From: Planctomycetia bacterium
GTDB lineage: Bacteria > Planctomycetota > Planctomycetia > Pirellulales > UBA1268
Length of the DNA stretch: 14,429 bases
Reading direction: 5' to 3'
Assembly (NCBI GenBank): GCA_010027105.1
Contig: RGVT01000029.1
Span: forward strand, 1-14,429
Shown here: one piece after another, positions 1 through 7,359 of the stretch
Numbering within the stretch: the first letter of the stretch is position 1
Layout of the letters: each line of letters opens with the position of its first letter
The notes under the pieces: model-generated
Seen by the model: the letters and a program-made list of their open reading frames with translations, nothing else
Databases searched by the model: none
Told to the model about the DNA's origin: nothing
Position numbers and translations under genes: made by a program

Positions 1-90
1 TGCCCCTCCGAAGGGCGGGCATGCGCGCCGTCGTGGTGACGGCGATGGCCGCGACCGCCCGGGGCCGGCGGGGGATACACTCGGGCCATC

Positions 91-789
91 ATGGACACGC
101 CGCTGGAATCCGAGGTGCTCCTGCTGATCGCCGACATCAGCGGCTACACGCGGTTCATGCTCACGAACCACACCGCCCGGGTGCATGCCCACGGGATCGT
201 GGCGGACCTCCTCGGCGTGGTCGCCCGCGAGGCCCGGCCGCCCCTGGCGGTGAACAAGTTTGAAGGGGATGCGATCTTCATGGTGGCGCCACGGCCGGCG
301 AGCGGCTGGCACGACGCCGGCCGCACGCTCGGCGCCCGGCTCACCGGCTTCATCGACGTGTTCAATCGCCGGCTCACGGAACTCGCCTCGTCGAACATCT
401 GCGACTGCATCGCCTGCCAGCAGATGGTTTCGCTGCGGCTGAAGGTGATCGCCCACTACGGCGTGGCGGTGCGATCGCGGATCGCCGGCTTCGACGAGGT
501 GTCGGGAGTGGACGTGATCCTGATCCACCGGCTCCTCAAGAACGAGATCCAGGCCGCGGAGTATGTCCTGCTCACGGAACCCGCCTACGCCTTCCTCGAG
601 CCGCCGGGCGACTACGTGGCCCGCCGCGAATCGTACGACGACGTGGGACAGGTGCCGGTGCGGTTGCGGGCGATCGCGGCGGCGGTGCCGGCGGCGGCAC
701 CGCGGCGGTTTTCGCTCGTCGATGCCTGGCGAAAAATCGGCTACGACGTCCGCTATCTGCTCGCCCGCCGGCGGCACCCGGCGGCCTGA
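91..789 (+). CDS. DUF2652 family protein (nucleotide-cyclase-like fold)
   Basis: A 232-residue protein that matches the DUF2652 family from end to end. Near the N-terminus, residues LLLIADISGYTRFM have the form of the first strand and metal-binding Asp of class III nucleotidyl cyclases. EGDAIFM around residues 55-61 resembles the second acidic motif. A CxCxxC cluster (CDCIAC, about residues 106-111) and the later HRLLKN segment are typical of DUF2652. The family has no established reaction, so cyclase activity is only an inference from the fold. There is no signal peptide or membrane segment, so it is probably cytoplasmic. The ATG at 91 places the conserved DISG motif at the usual distance from the N-terminus. 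No convincing Shine-Dalgarno precedes it; a TACACT hexamer at 76-81 could be a -10 box but lacks a -35. The BBP7 gene follows 65 bp downstream on the same strand. Confidence 0.85.
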   Translation: MDTPLESEVLLLIADISGYTRFMLTNHTARVHAHGIVADLLGVVAREARPPLAVNKFEGDAIFMVAPRPASGWHDAGRTLGARLTGFIDVFNRRLTELASSNICDCIACQQMVSLRLKVIAHYGVAVRSRIAGFDEVSGVDVILIHRLLKNEIQAAEYVLLTEPAYAFLEPPGDYVARRESYDDVGQVPVRLRAIAAAVPAAAPRRFSLVDAWRKIGYDVRYLLARRRHPAA

Positions 790-854
790 CGGGGTGGCCA
801 AAAAAATTCTGCAGCCGCGATCCGCCGCCTGCCGAACTGCCCTCGAGAGGGGGG

Positions 855-1889
855 GTGCGTGCCGTGGTCGGTGGCTTCCGGCCGACGGGTGGGGGATGGG
901 CTGCGATCGCGGCGCTGGCGACAGCCTGCGCGGGCTTCGCTGCGCGAGCCGATTTCGCCCTCGACGACATCGACGCTTCCCCGCCCTGGACGTCGTACGC
1001 CCTCGTCGAGTCGCTCGTCGTGGGCCGCGACAATCAGTCGGCCGACCAACCGCTCATCAGCGAGGTGGGGGCGGCCGACAACGTGCTCCTCGCCACCCCC
1101 GCGCTGCAGTTTCCGTTCGGCGGTGGACTGCGGGCCTTCGTCGGGCGGCGGGCGCCGGATCTGCACGGCTGGGAAATCGGCTACACCGGTCTCTACGGCC
1201 AAACGGCCAGCGCGTCGGCGGCCACGAGCGGCACGACGTTTCTCGAGGCGCCCGGTCCGCTGGGTTTTCAGCTCTCCTCTGCTTCCCAACTGGCCACGGT
1301 CACGTGGAGTTCCACGATCACGAGCGTCGAAGCGAACGCCTTCCGTACCGCCACCGGGCCCGACGCCCGTGGCACGGGCCGGTGGACCGTCGACTGGCTC
1401 GCCGGGTTTCGCTACCTCGGCGTCGAGGAATCGGCCACGATCGACATCCTGTGCTGCGCGGGTGACGGGCCGTCGGTGCCCTACCGGGTGGCCACGAGCA
1501 ACAACCTGTTCGGAGGCCAGCTCGGCACCCGGGCCCGGCTCGACCGCGAGCGCTGGGCTTTCGAGGGCTGGGCGAAGGCCGGTCTCCTGGGAAATGCCCA
1601 GACGCTCAGGCAGCCCGCCGTCGTGGACTGGCTCGGCTACGAACAGCGGCCCGCCGCGACCGCCAGCGGCTCGGAGACCGCCGTCGTCGGCGACCTCAAC
1701 GCGTCGGTGATCTACCGCCTCAGCGAGGCGTGGGGCCTCCGCGCCGGCTACAACACGATCTGGATCGGCGGCGTGGCCCTCGCCCCCGACCAGTTCACGT
1801 TTGGCATGGATGGACCGCGCGACACGATCGCCGGCGGCGGCGGCATCTTCCTCCACGGCGCGAACCTCGGCCTCGAGGCCCGCTGGTAG
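855..1889 (+). CDS. BBP7 family outer-membrane beta-barrel protein
   Basis: A 344-residue secreted protein. The GTG at 855 is preceded by a purine-rich GAGAGGGGGG stretch, and translation from it gives a basic start, a hydrophobic stretch (about residues 14-30) and a likely signal-peptidase site after ARA (residues 31-33). The remainder alternates polar and hydrophobic residues as in a beta barrel. It carries features I associate with the planctomycete putative beta-barrel porin-7 family: WLAGFRYLGVEE in the middle, NNLFGGQLGTR followed by a WAKAGLLGN segment, and near the end LRAGYNTIWIGGVALAPDQ. The chain ends in a C-terminal Trp, matching the terminal-aromatic rule of many outer-membrane barrels. 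The family is known from planctomycetes, but no substrate is established. An A7 run at 800-806 lies about 50 bp upstream in otherwise GC-rich DNA and might contribute to a promoter; I cannot identify -35/-10 boxes. Confidence 0.8.
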   Translation: MRAVVGGFRPTGGGWAAIAALATACAGFAARADFALDDIDASPPWTSYALVESLVVGRDNQSADQPLISEVGAADNVLLATPALQFPFGGGLRAFVGRRAPDLHGWEIGYTGLYGQTASASAATSGTTFLEAPGPLGFQLSSASQLATVTWSSTITSVEANAFRTATGPDARGTGRWTVDWLAGFRYLGVEESATIDILCCAGDGPSVPYRVATSNNLFGGQLGTRARLDRERWAFEGWAKAGLLGNAQTLRQPAVVDWLGYEQRPAATASGSETAVVGDLNASVIYRLSEAWGLRAGYNTIWIGGVALAPDQFTFGMDGPRDTIAGGGGIFLHGANLGLEARW

Positions 1890-1907
1890 GCCACGCCTAC
1901 AGCGGGC
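1878..1907. terminator. Bidirectional stem-loop covering both convergent stop codons
   Basis: Positions 1878-1891 (GCCCGCTGGTAGGC) pair with 1895-1907 (GCCTACAGCGGGC). This gives a 13-bp stem with one bulged G (1885 or 1886) and a 3-nt CAC loop. The TAG stop of the BBP7 gene (1887-1889) pairs directly with the complement of the TAG stop of the opposite gene (1897-1899). It is the strongest hairpin I noticed in the window. On the plus strand it is followed by GCTTTGTCATGTT, only mildly T-rich; on the minus strand there is no T tract. Intrinsic termination is therefore plausible but unproven, and the structure could instead protect both 3' ends. Confidence 0.6.
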
Positions 1908-4170
1908 GCTTTGTCATGTTCGTGATCCGCAGCGGAGGGATGAGGCCGGAGCTCCCGGTCAAGACGGCCGTGGTGCCCGTGGAGCGGTTCCAGACCGTGA
2001 CGCCCCGCGTGCCGGCGATGCCCTGCAGCCCCTGCACGGCGAAGACGCGGTCGATGACGCCATCGCCGTCGGAGTCGAGCGACGTGGCAAAGACCCGGGC
2101 GTTGGGCTTGGCGAACGAGGAAAACGCGCTGAGCGTGGAGATCCGCTTGAAGTCGCTTCCCGACCAGACATCGACGACCGACCGGCCCCCGATCCCCGCG
2201 CCCACGAGAATGTCGGGGATCAGGTCGGCATCCCACCGGCCGATCGAGAGCGTGACGCCCCCGGTGAAACCCGGCGCGATCGGCTGGAAGCCGCCGATCA
2301 CCGTCGGCACGTTCGACAGGTCGTAGACGTTCACCGTGGCCGTGATGCCCGCGTTGGTGCCAACGACGAGTTCGGCGCGGCCGTCCTGCGTCGGGCTCGT
2401 TTTCCGCCCGCTGGAAAATCCGCCGAAGTCGGCTGCGGCCACGGTGACGCCGCCGGTGTACTTCCCGGGAAACGGCACGAGCGACCGCCAGAGGACGTAG
2501 GCGGGCTGGGGCGGCACCTGGGTGCCGACGAGAAACACGCTCACCACGCCCGCGCCGGCCGACATCGCAGCCACGAGGTCCGAGCGGCCGTCGCCGTTGA
2601 AGTCGCCGGTGGTGATCTCGACGCCGCCAACGTAGGCAGGCCCGAACGGCAGGAGCGTGAATGCGGTGATCCGCGCGCCTGCCTGCGACCAGACACGGAT
2701 CTCGCCCACGCGGCCGCGGCCCGGCGCCGTGATGATTTCGTCGTAGCCGTCGCCGTCGAGGTCGGCGGTGGCGACGCGCACGCCGCCGCGGAACGTCGAT
2801 TCGTACGCCATGAACTCCGTGCCGACGTCGCCGGTGTCGGGATCGAGCGTGCGGACGATCGGCGCGCTCGGGCAGCCGTCGTCGGTGCCGGTAACGAGGG
2901 TCTTGGCGGCCTGCACGACCGTCGTCGTAATCTCGGCCGTGCTCGGCGACGGGTGGGGGGTCGTGCTCGACACCGTGGCGGAATTGACGTAGGGCCCCGG
3001 CGGGGTGCCCGCGGGCACGGTGAACTGCACGGTGAGCGTCGTACTCGCGCCCGCGGCCAACGGACCGATGTTCCAGGTGAAGCCGGTTGCCGTGGTCACG
3101 ACCGTCGTCGATCCGGGAGGATCGATCGGGAGACGGTTGAACTGCGGCGGCCAGGCATCGTCGACGGCGACGCCCTGGGCGGCGAAGGCCCCGGTGCTCG
3201 TGACGGTGATCGCATACGTGTAGATCGTTCCGGATCCGGCGACGGCCGTGGTGGCGCCCGTCTTCGTGATCACGAGGTCGGTGGCCTCGCGGGCCGGGGG
3301 AATGTCAGGAACACTATGCAGGATTTGCGAATGCTCAAACTTCCGGCTCTGCAGATCCTGCACGCCCTTGGCCGTGTATTGCGTGGGTGTGACGGGCGTG
3401 GCGGTCGCCGTCGGCTGGGCGATCCGAAACGTGTAGACGACGGTGAAGTCCTTCGGCGCCGAGGCGATCGGTTTCTCGAAGATCGTGTCGGGGGGCAGTT
3501 GGGGATTCCTGGAATAGGTGACGACCGCGTCCTCGAGCACGAATGCGTCGGCCGGCCAGGCGAGCGTCGACGCGGGTGTGAACAGGATGCGGTCGGGCTT
3601 GTTTTTGATGTCGCCCGTCACCCTCATCGTCATCGTCCCTCCCACGATCGGCGTCGTCGTGGGCGCGCCACCATACGAATAGTTCACGGCGACGGTTGAC
3701 GTGCGGCTCGACGAGTCGTTCTCGACCGCCTCGCCAACCCACTGAAAAAGATCGTTCTGGGTGGTCACCAGCGTCGAGCCCGGCGCCGCGGGCAGGCCCC
3801 TCGTGTAGGTCTGCGGGTCGAGCACGGGCGGATTCGTGATCTGCTCGGACACCATGTAGATGAACGCCGTCTCCGCGTTGGCCGCACCAACCCCGAGATC
3901 GCCCAGGGCGTAGAGCCCGTCCTCGCCGGATCCGAGCCGCACCTTCTGCGTGGGGCTGAAGTTGGTCGCCCGCACCCACACGTCGGCGAGCGCCGTCGGG
4001 CCGGTGTTCGTGATCTTGAACGCCTGGTATTCGCCGTACGCCGCCTCGTTGGGCTTGAGATCGACGCTGAAGCGGAGGTTGAGCGTCGTCCGCTCGATCG
4101 TGACGGCGAGCAGTTGCCGGCGCTCGAGCGGCTCCATCCGGCAGATCAAACCCTCGGTCGAACGCGCCAT
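1897..4170 (-). CDS. Secreted surface protein: LEPR-XLL-like N-terminus, DUF11 domain, FG-GAP/VCBS repeats
   Basis: A 757-residue protein if started at the ATG at 4168-4170. An in-frame TTG at 4201-4203 would add 11 residues but looks less likely. Near the N-terminus, MEPLERRQLLAV matches the LEPR-XLL motif found at the start of many large planctomycete exported proteins; there is no classical signal peptide. Residues of about 20-280 form a beta-rich region I do not recognise. A DUF11 repeat follows at about 296-420 (TDLVITKTG to PYVNSATV). From about 460 to the end there are FG-GAP/VCBS-type repeats with calcium-loop motifs: DLDGDGYDE, DFNGDGRSD, a degenerate copy carrying an insertion (SSGRKTSPTQDGRAE), WDADLIPD and LDSDGDGVID. 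Such repeats form beta-propeller blades that bind calcium. The likely location is outside the cell or on its surface, perhaps in adhesion. No C-terminal sorting signal is visible. Confidence 0.8.
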   Translation of the reverse strand: MARSTEGLICRMEPLERRQLLAVTIERTTLNLRFSVDLKPNEAAYGEYQAFKITNTGPTALADVWVRATNFSPTQKVRLGSGEDGLYALGDLGVGAANAETAFIYMVSEQITNPPVLDPQTYTRGLPAAPGSTLVTTQNDLFQWVGEAVENDSSSRTSTVAVNYSYGGAPTTTPIVGGTMTMRVTGDIKNKPDRILFTPASTLAWPADAFVLEDAVVTYSRNPQLPPDTIFEKPIASAPKDFTVVYTFRIAQPTATATPVTPTQYTAKGVQDLQSRKFEHSQILHSVPDIPPAREATDLVITKTGATTAVAGSGTIYTYAITVTSTGAFAAQGVAVDDAWPPQFNRLPIDPPGSTTVVTTATGFTWNIGPLAAGASTTLTVQFTVPAGTPPGPYVNSATVSSTTPHPSPSTAEITTTVVQAAKTLVTGTDDGCPSAPIVRTLDPDTGDVGTEFMAYESTFRGGVRVATADLDGDGYDEIITAPGRGRVGEIRVWSQAGARITAFTLLPFGPAYVGGVEITTGDFNGDGRSDLVAAMSAGAGVVSVFLVGTQVPPQPAYVLWRSLVPFPGKYTGGVTVAAADFGGFSSGRKTSPTQDGRAELVVGTNAGITATVNVYDLSNVPTVIGGFQPIAPGFTGGVTLSIGRWDADLIPDILVGAGIGGRSVVDVWSGSDFKRISTLSAFSSFAKPNARVFATSLDSDGDGVIDRVFAVQGLQGIAGTRGVTVWNRSTGTTAVLTGSSGLIPPLRITNMTKRPL

Positions 4171-4220
4171 CGGCCCACCATCACCGGGACCGCATCCATG
4201 CAACAGACGATCGCCATCCG

Positions 4221-4245
4221 TTTCAACCGATCGGAACGGTCGAAA
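4221..4245 (-). promoter_or_regulatory. Inverted repeat at the start of the surface-protein transcript
   Basis: Arms TTTCAACCG (4221-4229) and CGGTCGAAA (4237-4245) flank a 7-nt spacer. Read as minus-strand RNA, all nine pairs form, with one G-U; on the plus strand one pair is broken. It sits directly downstream of a candidate -10 box, so it spans the expected start of the minus-strand transcript. It could be an operator or a 5'-UTR hairpin. Arms of this length arise by chance fairly often, so its position is the main support. Confidence 0.35.
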
Positions 4246-4253
4246 TCATATCA
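4245..4253 (-). promoter_or_regulatory. Candidate extended -10 promoter for the surface-protein gene
   Basis: On the minus strand the sequence reads TGATATGAT, which fits the extended -10 form TGnTATAAT with one mismatch in the hexamer. It lies about 75 bp upstream of the ATG at 4170. No recognisable -35 box lies 16-18 bp upstream, which is tolerated for extended -10 promoters. It stands out as one of the few AT-rich stretches in this GC-rich region. Confidence 0.4.
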
Positions 4254-4484
4254 GTCGCCGGAGGGGACGGCTCACCCGACCCGCCGGGCCGGGCCCGCCC
4301 GGATCCCGTCGAATGCGACACTGTGGTCATTCCGATCGTGGCGCCGGGATGGACCGCGATCCGCGGGCATTGTCGCGCGCGTCCCGGCGGGCTCCGGCCT
4401 CGCCGCCTTTCCGGCGGGGATGCCCCGTCGTAGCGTTGATCGTGCGGGCCGCGCGAATGCCTCGCGAGGCCGCACGGGGCCGCC
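4254..4484. other. Remainder of the divergent intergenic region
   Basis: This DNA separates the minus-strand surface-protein gene from the plus-strand membrane-protein gene. I see no gene in it. TTGATC (4436-4441) resembles a -35 box, but no good -10 box follows at the right distance. The only other structure I can point to is the inverted repeat at 4441-4476. Confidence 0.5.
4441..4476 (+). repeat. Inverted repeat just upstream of the 4485 start codon
   Basis: CGTGCGG (4441-4447) is the exact reverse complement of CCGCACG (4470-4476). Between them is a 12-bp palindrome, GCCTCGCGAGGC (4459-4470), which shares its last base with the right arm. The structure ends 8 nt before the ATG at 4485, so an RNA hairpin here could affect ribosome access. 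Short GC-rich arms are common in this base composition, so this is only a weak candidate. Confidence 0.25.
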
Positions 4485-5279
4485 ATGTCGTTCCGTTACC
4501 TGCTGCGCATCGACTGGGACGTGGTCGCCGGAATCGCGGCGGCGATCACGGCCATGCTGCTGAGCTTCATGGGCCTCGTCTCGGAGACCGTCTCGCGCGG
4601 CATCATCCTCCTGCTCTGCGCCCTGCTGCTCGTCCGCGACCTGCGGCGGGAAGCCCGCGAGCATCGGATGTTCGACAAGCTCGACACGCTCAAGCGACAC
4701 GTGACGAGCCTCTCGAACACGGTTCGGCAGACAGACGTCTGTCTCGTCGGCCCGAAGCGGATGCGGCAGGATTTCGCGGAATTCGCGGCGTCGATCTACG
4801 GAGAGGTCCGCTGGTTCAACGCCTGCTGCCGGATGTTCCACCGCCAGGAGGTCTTCGACGCCACGATGCGGCCCCTGCTCGACAACCCGAACGTCACGTC
4901 GATCCACATGCTCTGCCGGCCCGACGAGCGCAGGCATTGGGAGGCGGACCTGGGCCCGAAATTGCGAAGGTGCGAGAACGGCGGAAAGGTGCACGCCCCG
5001 CTGTGGGTGCCGATCCGGGGCACCGTGTCGTTTCTGCTTGGCGACGTCGATGGCGACGGCCGCGACGAGGCGCTCGTGAGCGTGCTCGACGAGCCGTTCG
5101 CCGCCTACAACACCCAGGGGCCGACCGTGCCGCGGTATCTGCTGCGCGTCTACAGCCAGAGCCCTCTGATGCTGCAGCTGGAGGAGATCGCCCGGCAGGC
5201 GATGACCGATTTCGAGACCGACGCCGACCCGGCCGGCGCGGAAGTGGCCCGCGTGGCGCCTCCCCCCGCATCAGCCTGA
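4485..5279 (+). CDS. Two-helix inner-membrane protein of unknown function with a cytoplasmic domain
   Basis: A 264-residue protein I cannot assign to a named family. Two hydrophobic segments (about residues 12-31 and 38-53) form a hairpin in the membrane, with the basic RDLRREAR after the second suggesting a cytoplasmic C-terminus. Residues of about 55-85 are heptad-like (LDTLKRHVTSLSNTV) and probably form a short coiled coil. The rest (about 85-245) is a mixed alpha/beta domain with several Trp and Cys residues (WFNACCRMF). A DVDGDGRDE loop at residues 187-195 has the same pattern as the calcium loops of the neighbouring FG-GAP protein. The last 20 or so residues are Ala/Pro-rich and probably disordered. 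The ATG at 4485 immediately precedes a basic residue and the first membrane helix. The gene runs tail to tail into the diguanylate cyclase gene with a 9-bp overlap. Confidence 0.7.
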   Translation: MSFRYLLRIDWDVVAGIAAAITAMLLSFMGLVSETVSRGIILLLCALLLVRDLRREAREHRMFDKLDTLKRHVTSLSNTVRQTDVCLVGPKRMRQDFAEFAASIYGEVRWFNACCRMFHRQEVFDATMRPLLDNPNVTSIHMLCRPDERRHWEADLGPKLRRCENGGKVHAPLWVPIRGTVSFLLGDVDGDGRDEALVSVLDEPFAAYNTQGPTVPRYLLRVYSQSPLMLQLEEIARQAMTDFETDADPAGAEVARVAPPPASA

Positions 5280-7103
5280 CGGCGATCCGGCCTCGGCGGG
5301 CAGGGCGACGACCCGGTTCCGCCCCTGTTCCTTGGCCTGATACATCGCATCGTCCGCGCGGGCCAGCAGGGCGTCGACGCCCTCGCCGGCCACGGCGAGC
5401 GTCACGCCGATGCTGAGCGTCGTCTCGATCGTGTCGCCGTCGAACGGAATCGGCTCGGCCGCGGAGCGCCGCAGGGTCTCGGCGATCGCGGCGGCCGCGC
5501 CGAGGTCGCGGGCGCCGCACAGCACGACGAGCAGTTCGTCGCCGCCGATCCGGGCGCCGAGATCCTCGGGCTTCGAAAGGCAGGCGCGGATCCGGTCGCC
5601 CAGGGCCCGCAGCACGGCATCGCCGGCGGCGTGGCCGTGGGCGTCGTTGACCGTCTTGAAGCGGTCGATGTCGCACCACAGGACGGCGACATCACCGTCG
5701 CCGCGCTCGACGAGGCCGCCGAGCCTGTCCATCAGCTCCGTGCGATTGAGCAGCCTCGTCAGGTCGTCGATGCGGGCCCGGCGCTCGAGGGCCTGCTCGG
5801 CCCGAACCTGCGGGTCGATGATCCGCATCGATGCCACGACGCCGTCGATGTGGCCGTCCGGCATCCGGAAGGGGCTCGAATGCGTTTCCATCCAGTGCAC
5901 CTCGCCCGTCTTGCTGCGGACCTGGGCGCGCGACACGGCCCCGCCGCCCGCGAACACCCGGGCCTTGTCGCGCCGATATTGCTCGCGCGTCTGCTCGGTG
6001 GCCAGGAAGTCGATGCCGCGGCGGCCGATGCATTCGGCCGGCGTCCAGCCGAGCGCTCCCGTGATCGACGGCGACACCCACACGAGCCTGTCGTTGGTGT
6101 CGATCCGCACGACCACGTCCAACGAGTTTTCCGCGAGCAGGCGGAATCGCTCCTCGGAAGCCTTGATCTTCTCGAGAGCCGCCACCTTCTCGGTGTTGTC
6201 CCTCACGACGAAGCTGATCCAGGCGTCGGCCCGCGCGGCCCGCATGTCGAGCGTGCGGATCGAGCCGTCCGGCATCGGCAGCGGGAAGTCGTCGATTTCG
6301 GTGAGGCGGCCGGTGTCGGCCGTGTCGGCGAACCGGGCGATCAGGCCGGTGGTGGCCATCTGCGGCAGCAGTTCGAGCAGGTGCCTGCCCACGAGGCGTT
6401 CGCGGTCGAGCTTGAAGAAGGCGCACGCCGGCGGGTTTGCGTCGGCGACGGCGAAATCGACCACGCGCCCCGCGTCGTCGCGCACCGGTTCCCCGAGCAT
6501 GAGCGGGGTGATCATGCTCGTCATCTGGGCGTCGAGCCGCCGCCGGACGGCCGCCGCCGCGTTGCGGGCCTGCACCGCGTCGTGGACGTCGCGCCACCCG
6601 CTCACACGGCCGACGACCGCGTGAGCGGCGTCGAACACCGGCCGGAGCGACAGGGAAAACCACCGGTAGCTGCCGTCGGCCAGCCGCAGCCGCAGGTCCG
6701 ATTCGGCGGCCGTGCCGCTCTGCACCTCCTGTTCCATCGAGCGCACCGTCTCGCGGTCGTCGGGGTGCACGAGGCGGGCGTACGGCGTGCCGACGACGTC
6801 TTCGGGCCGGAGTCCGATCCGCTGCAGGATCAAGGGCGTGACCCAGCGGATGATGCCGTCGTTGTCCGTCTCCATCACGACGTCCGACGCGTTCTCGGCG
6901 ATGATCTTGAGCCGGCGGGCGGTTTCCAACTCGCCGACCTGCCGCTCGGCCAGGCTTCGCCGTGCGCGGGCGAGGTGCCGCCAGACCCCGATCAGACCCG
7001 CCACGAGGAGCACGTCGGGGACGACCGACAGCGTCAGCCAAAACCACCAGGCGGTCCCGTGCACGGGTGTCGGAGGCGCGGTGGGATCGGGCATCCAAGG
7101 CAT
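5271..7103 (-). CDS. Membrane-anchored diguanylate cyclase, PAS-PAS-PAS-GGDEF
   Basis: A 610-residue protein that should convert two GTP to c-di-GMP at the inner membrane. One membrane helix lies at about residues 19-41. PAS domains follow at about 65-185 (ENASDVVMETD), 195-310 and 320-440 (ENSLDVVVRID, then WVSPSITGALGW). The GGDEF domain spans about 440-600, with DDLTRLLNR, the metal-binding CDIDRFKTVND and the signature RIGGDEL at 518-524. Phe is replaced by Leu in the signature, but the Gly, Asp and Glu needed for activity are kept, so the enzyme is probably active. The position of the inhibitory I-site RxxD holds KPED, a conservative change that may weaken product feedback. The PAS domains suggest control by a ligand or redox cue that cannot be read from sequence. 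The gene is divergent from the GGDEF-EAL/polysaccharide operon. I see no Shine-Dalgarno before the ATG at 7103; the ATG at 7094 is an alternative. Confidence 0.9.
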   Translation of the reverse strand: MPWMPDPTAPPTPVHGTAWWFWLTLSVVPDVLLVAGLIGVWRHLARARRSLAERQVGELETARRLKIIAENASDVVMETDNDGIIRWVTPLILQRIGLRPEDVVGTPYARLVHPDDRETVRSMEQEVQSGTAAESDLRLRLADGSYRWFSLSLRPVFDAAHAVVGRVSGWRDVHDAVQARNAAAAVRRRLDAQMTSMITPLMLGEPVRDDAGRVVDFAVADANPPACAFFKLDRERLVGRHLLELLPQMATTGLIARFADTADTGRLTEIDDFPLPMPDGSIRTLDMRAARADAWISFVVRDNTEKVAALEKIKASEERFRLLAENSLDVVVRIDTNDRLVWVSPSITGALGWTPAECIGRRGIDFLATEQTREQYRRDKARVFAGGGAVSRAQVRSKTGEVHWMETHSSPFRMPDGHIDGVVASMRIIDPQVRAEQALERRARIDDLTRLLNRTELMDRLGGLVERGDGDVAVLWCDIDRFKTVNDAHGHAAGDAVLRALGDRIRACLSKPEDLGARIGGDELLVVLCGARDLGAAAAIAETLRRSAAEPIPFDGDTIETTLSIGVTLAVAGEGVDALLARADDAMYQAKEQGRNRVVALPAEAGSPSG

Positions 7104-7195
7104 GTGGAACCGTACGCGCGACGGCGAGGAGAACGCCCGCGGCCCGCGCGGTCGCCCGACGTTTTTCGCGGGGTGTCCCCCTCGCGGTCACCCGC

Positions 7196-7235
7196 CGACA
7201 TCCGCCTCGGCCGCCCGGACACACGCCGGATGTCG
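7196..7235. promoter_or_regulatory. Inverted repeat, candidate operator
   Basis: CGACATCCG (7196-7204) is repeated as its exact reverse complement CGGATGTCG (7227-7235). The half-site centres are 31 bp apart, about three helical turns, so a dimeric regulator could bind both on one face of the DNA. It lies between two divergent genes that both concern c-di-GMP. A 9-bp match at this spacing can occur by chance in GC-rich DNA. Confidence 0.3.
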
Positions 7236-7348
7236 CGCCGCAGCCGGAGCGACCCCCGGCAACCACACCCCCCGCAAGAGGTAATTGCTATTTCCCGCGG
7301 CCGGGGGGTTCCGTAGAGTTTCGGCCCCTTGGTCGCGCCAGATCGCTC

Positions 7349-7354
7349 GAGGTG
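7349..7354 (+). promoter_or_regulatory. Ribosome binding site that favours the TTG start at 7360
   Basis: GAGGTG lies 5 nt before the in-frame TTG at 7360-7362. The alternative TTG at 7285 has AAGAGG (7276-7281) only 3 nt upstream, which is too close. The site at 7349 therefore favours the downstream start, which also places the first predicted beta-strand (PHVVVRI) at the N-terminus, as in receiver domains. Confidence 0.5.
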
Positions 7355-7359
7355 TCGCT

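Larger units (their letters stand above)
7104..7359. promoter_or_regulatory. Divergent control region between the cyclase gene and the polysaccharide operon
   Basis: This is the only non-coding stretch from which both the diguanylate cyclase gene (minus) and the three-gene operon (plus) can be transcribed. It contains a 9-bp perfect inverted repeat (7196-7235) and one AT-rich island, TAATTGCTATTT (7282-7293). TTGCTA in that island and TAGAGT at 7314-7319 resemble -35 and -10 boxes, but their 23-bp spacing is too long, so I do not call a promoter from them. Confidence 0.5.

Noticed and set aside
763..806. GC-rich hairpin (763-785) and an A7 run after the DUF2652 gene as a terminator
   Set aside because: The hairpin has an 8-bp bulged stem and is followed by an A run rather than a T run on the coding strand.
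753..1856. Open frame of about 370 codons on the minus strand, opposite the BBP7 gene
   Set aside because: The composition is typical of a shadow frame and it conflicts with a well-supported plus-strand gene.
1801..3699. Open frame of about 630 codons on the plus strand, opposite the surface-protein gene
   Set aside because: It is low-complexity and Arg-rich, runs through the hairpin at 1878-1907, and has no recognisable motif. The minus strand encodes clear DUF11 and FG-GAP domains.
4171..4203. TTG start adding 11 residues to the surface protein
   Set aside because: The added residues (HGCGPGDGGP) have no supporting motif, and an ATG lies close to the LEPR-XLL-like motif. It remains possible.
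7165..7192. Hairpin next to a T run (GTTTTTCGCGGGG) as a terminator
   Set aside because: The T run precedes the hairpin on the plus strand, and on the minus strand it reads as A residues. It also lies upstream of both genes rather than at a 3' end.
7285..7359. TTG start adding 25 residues to the GGDEF-EAL protein
   Set aside because: The ribosome binding site is too close to the codon and the added residues carry no motif. The site before 7360 is better placed.
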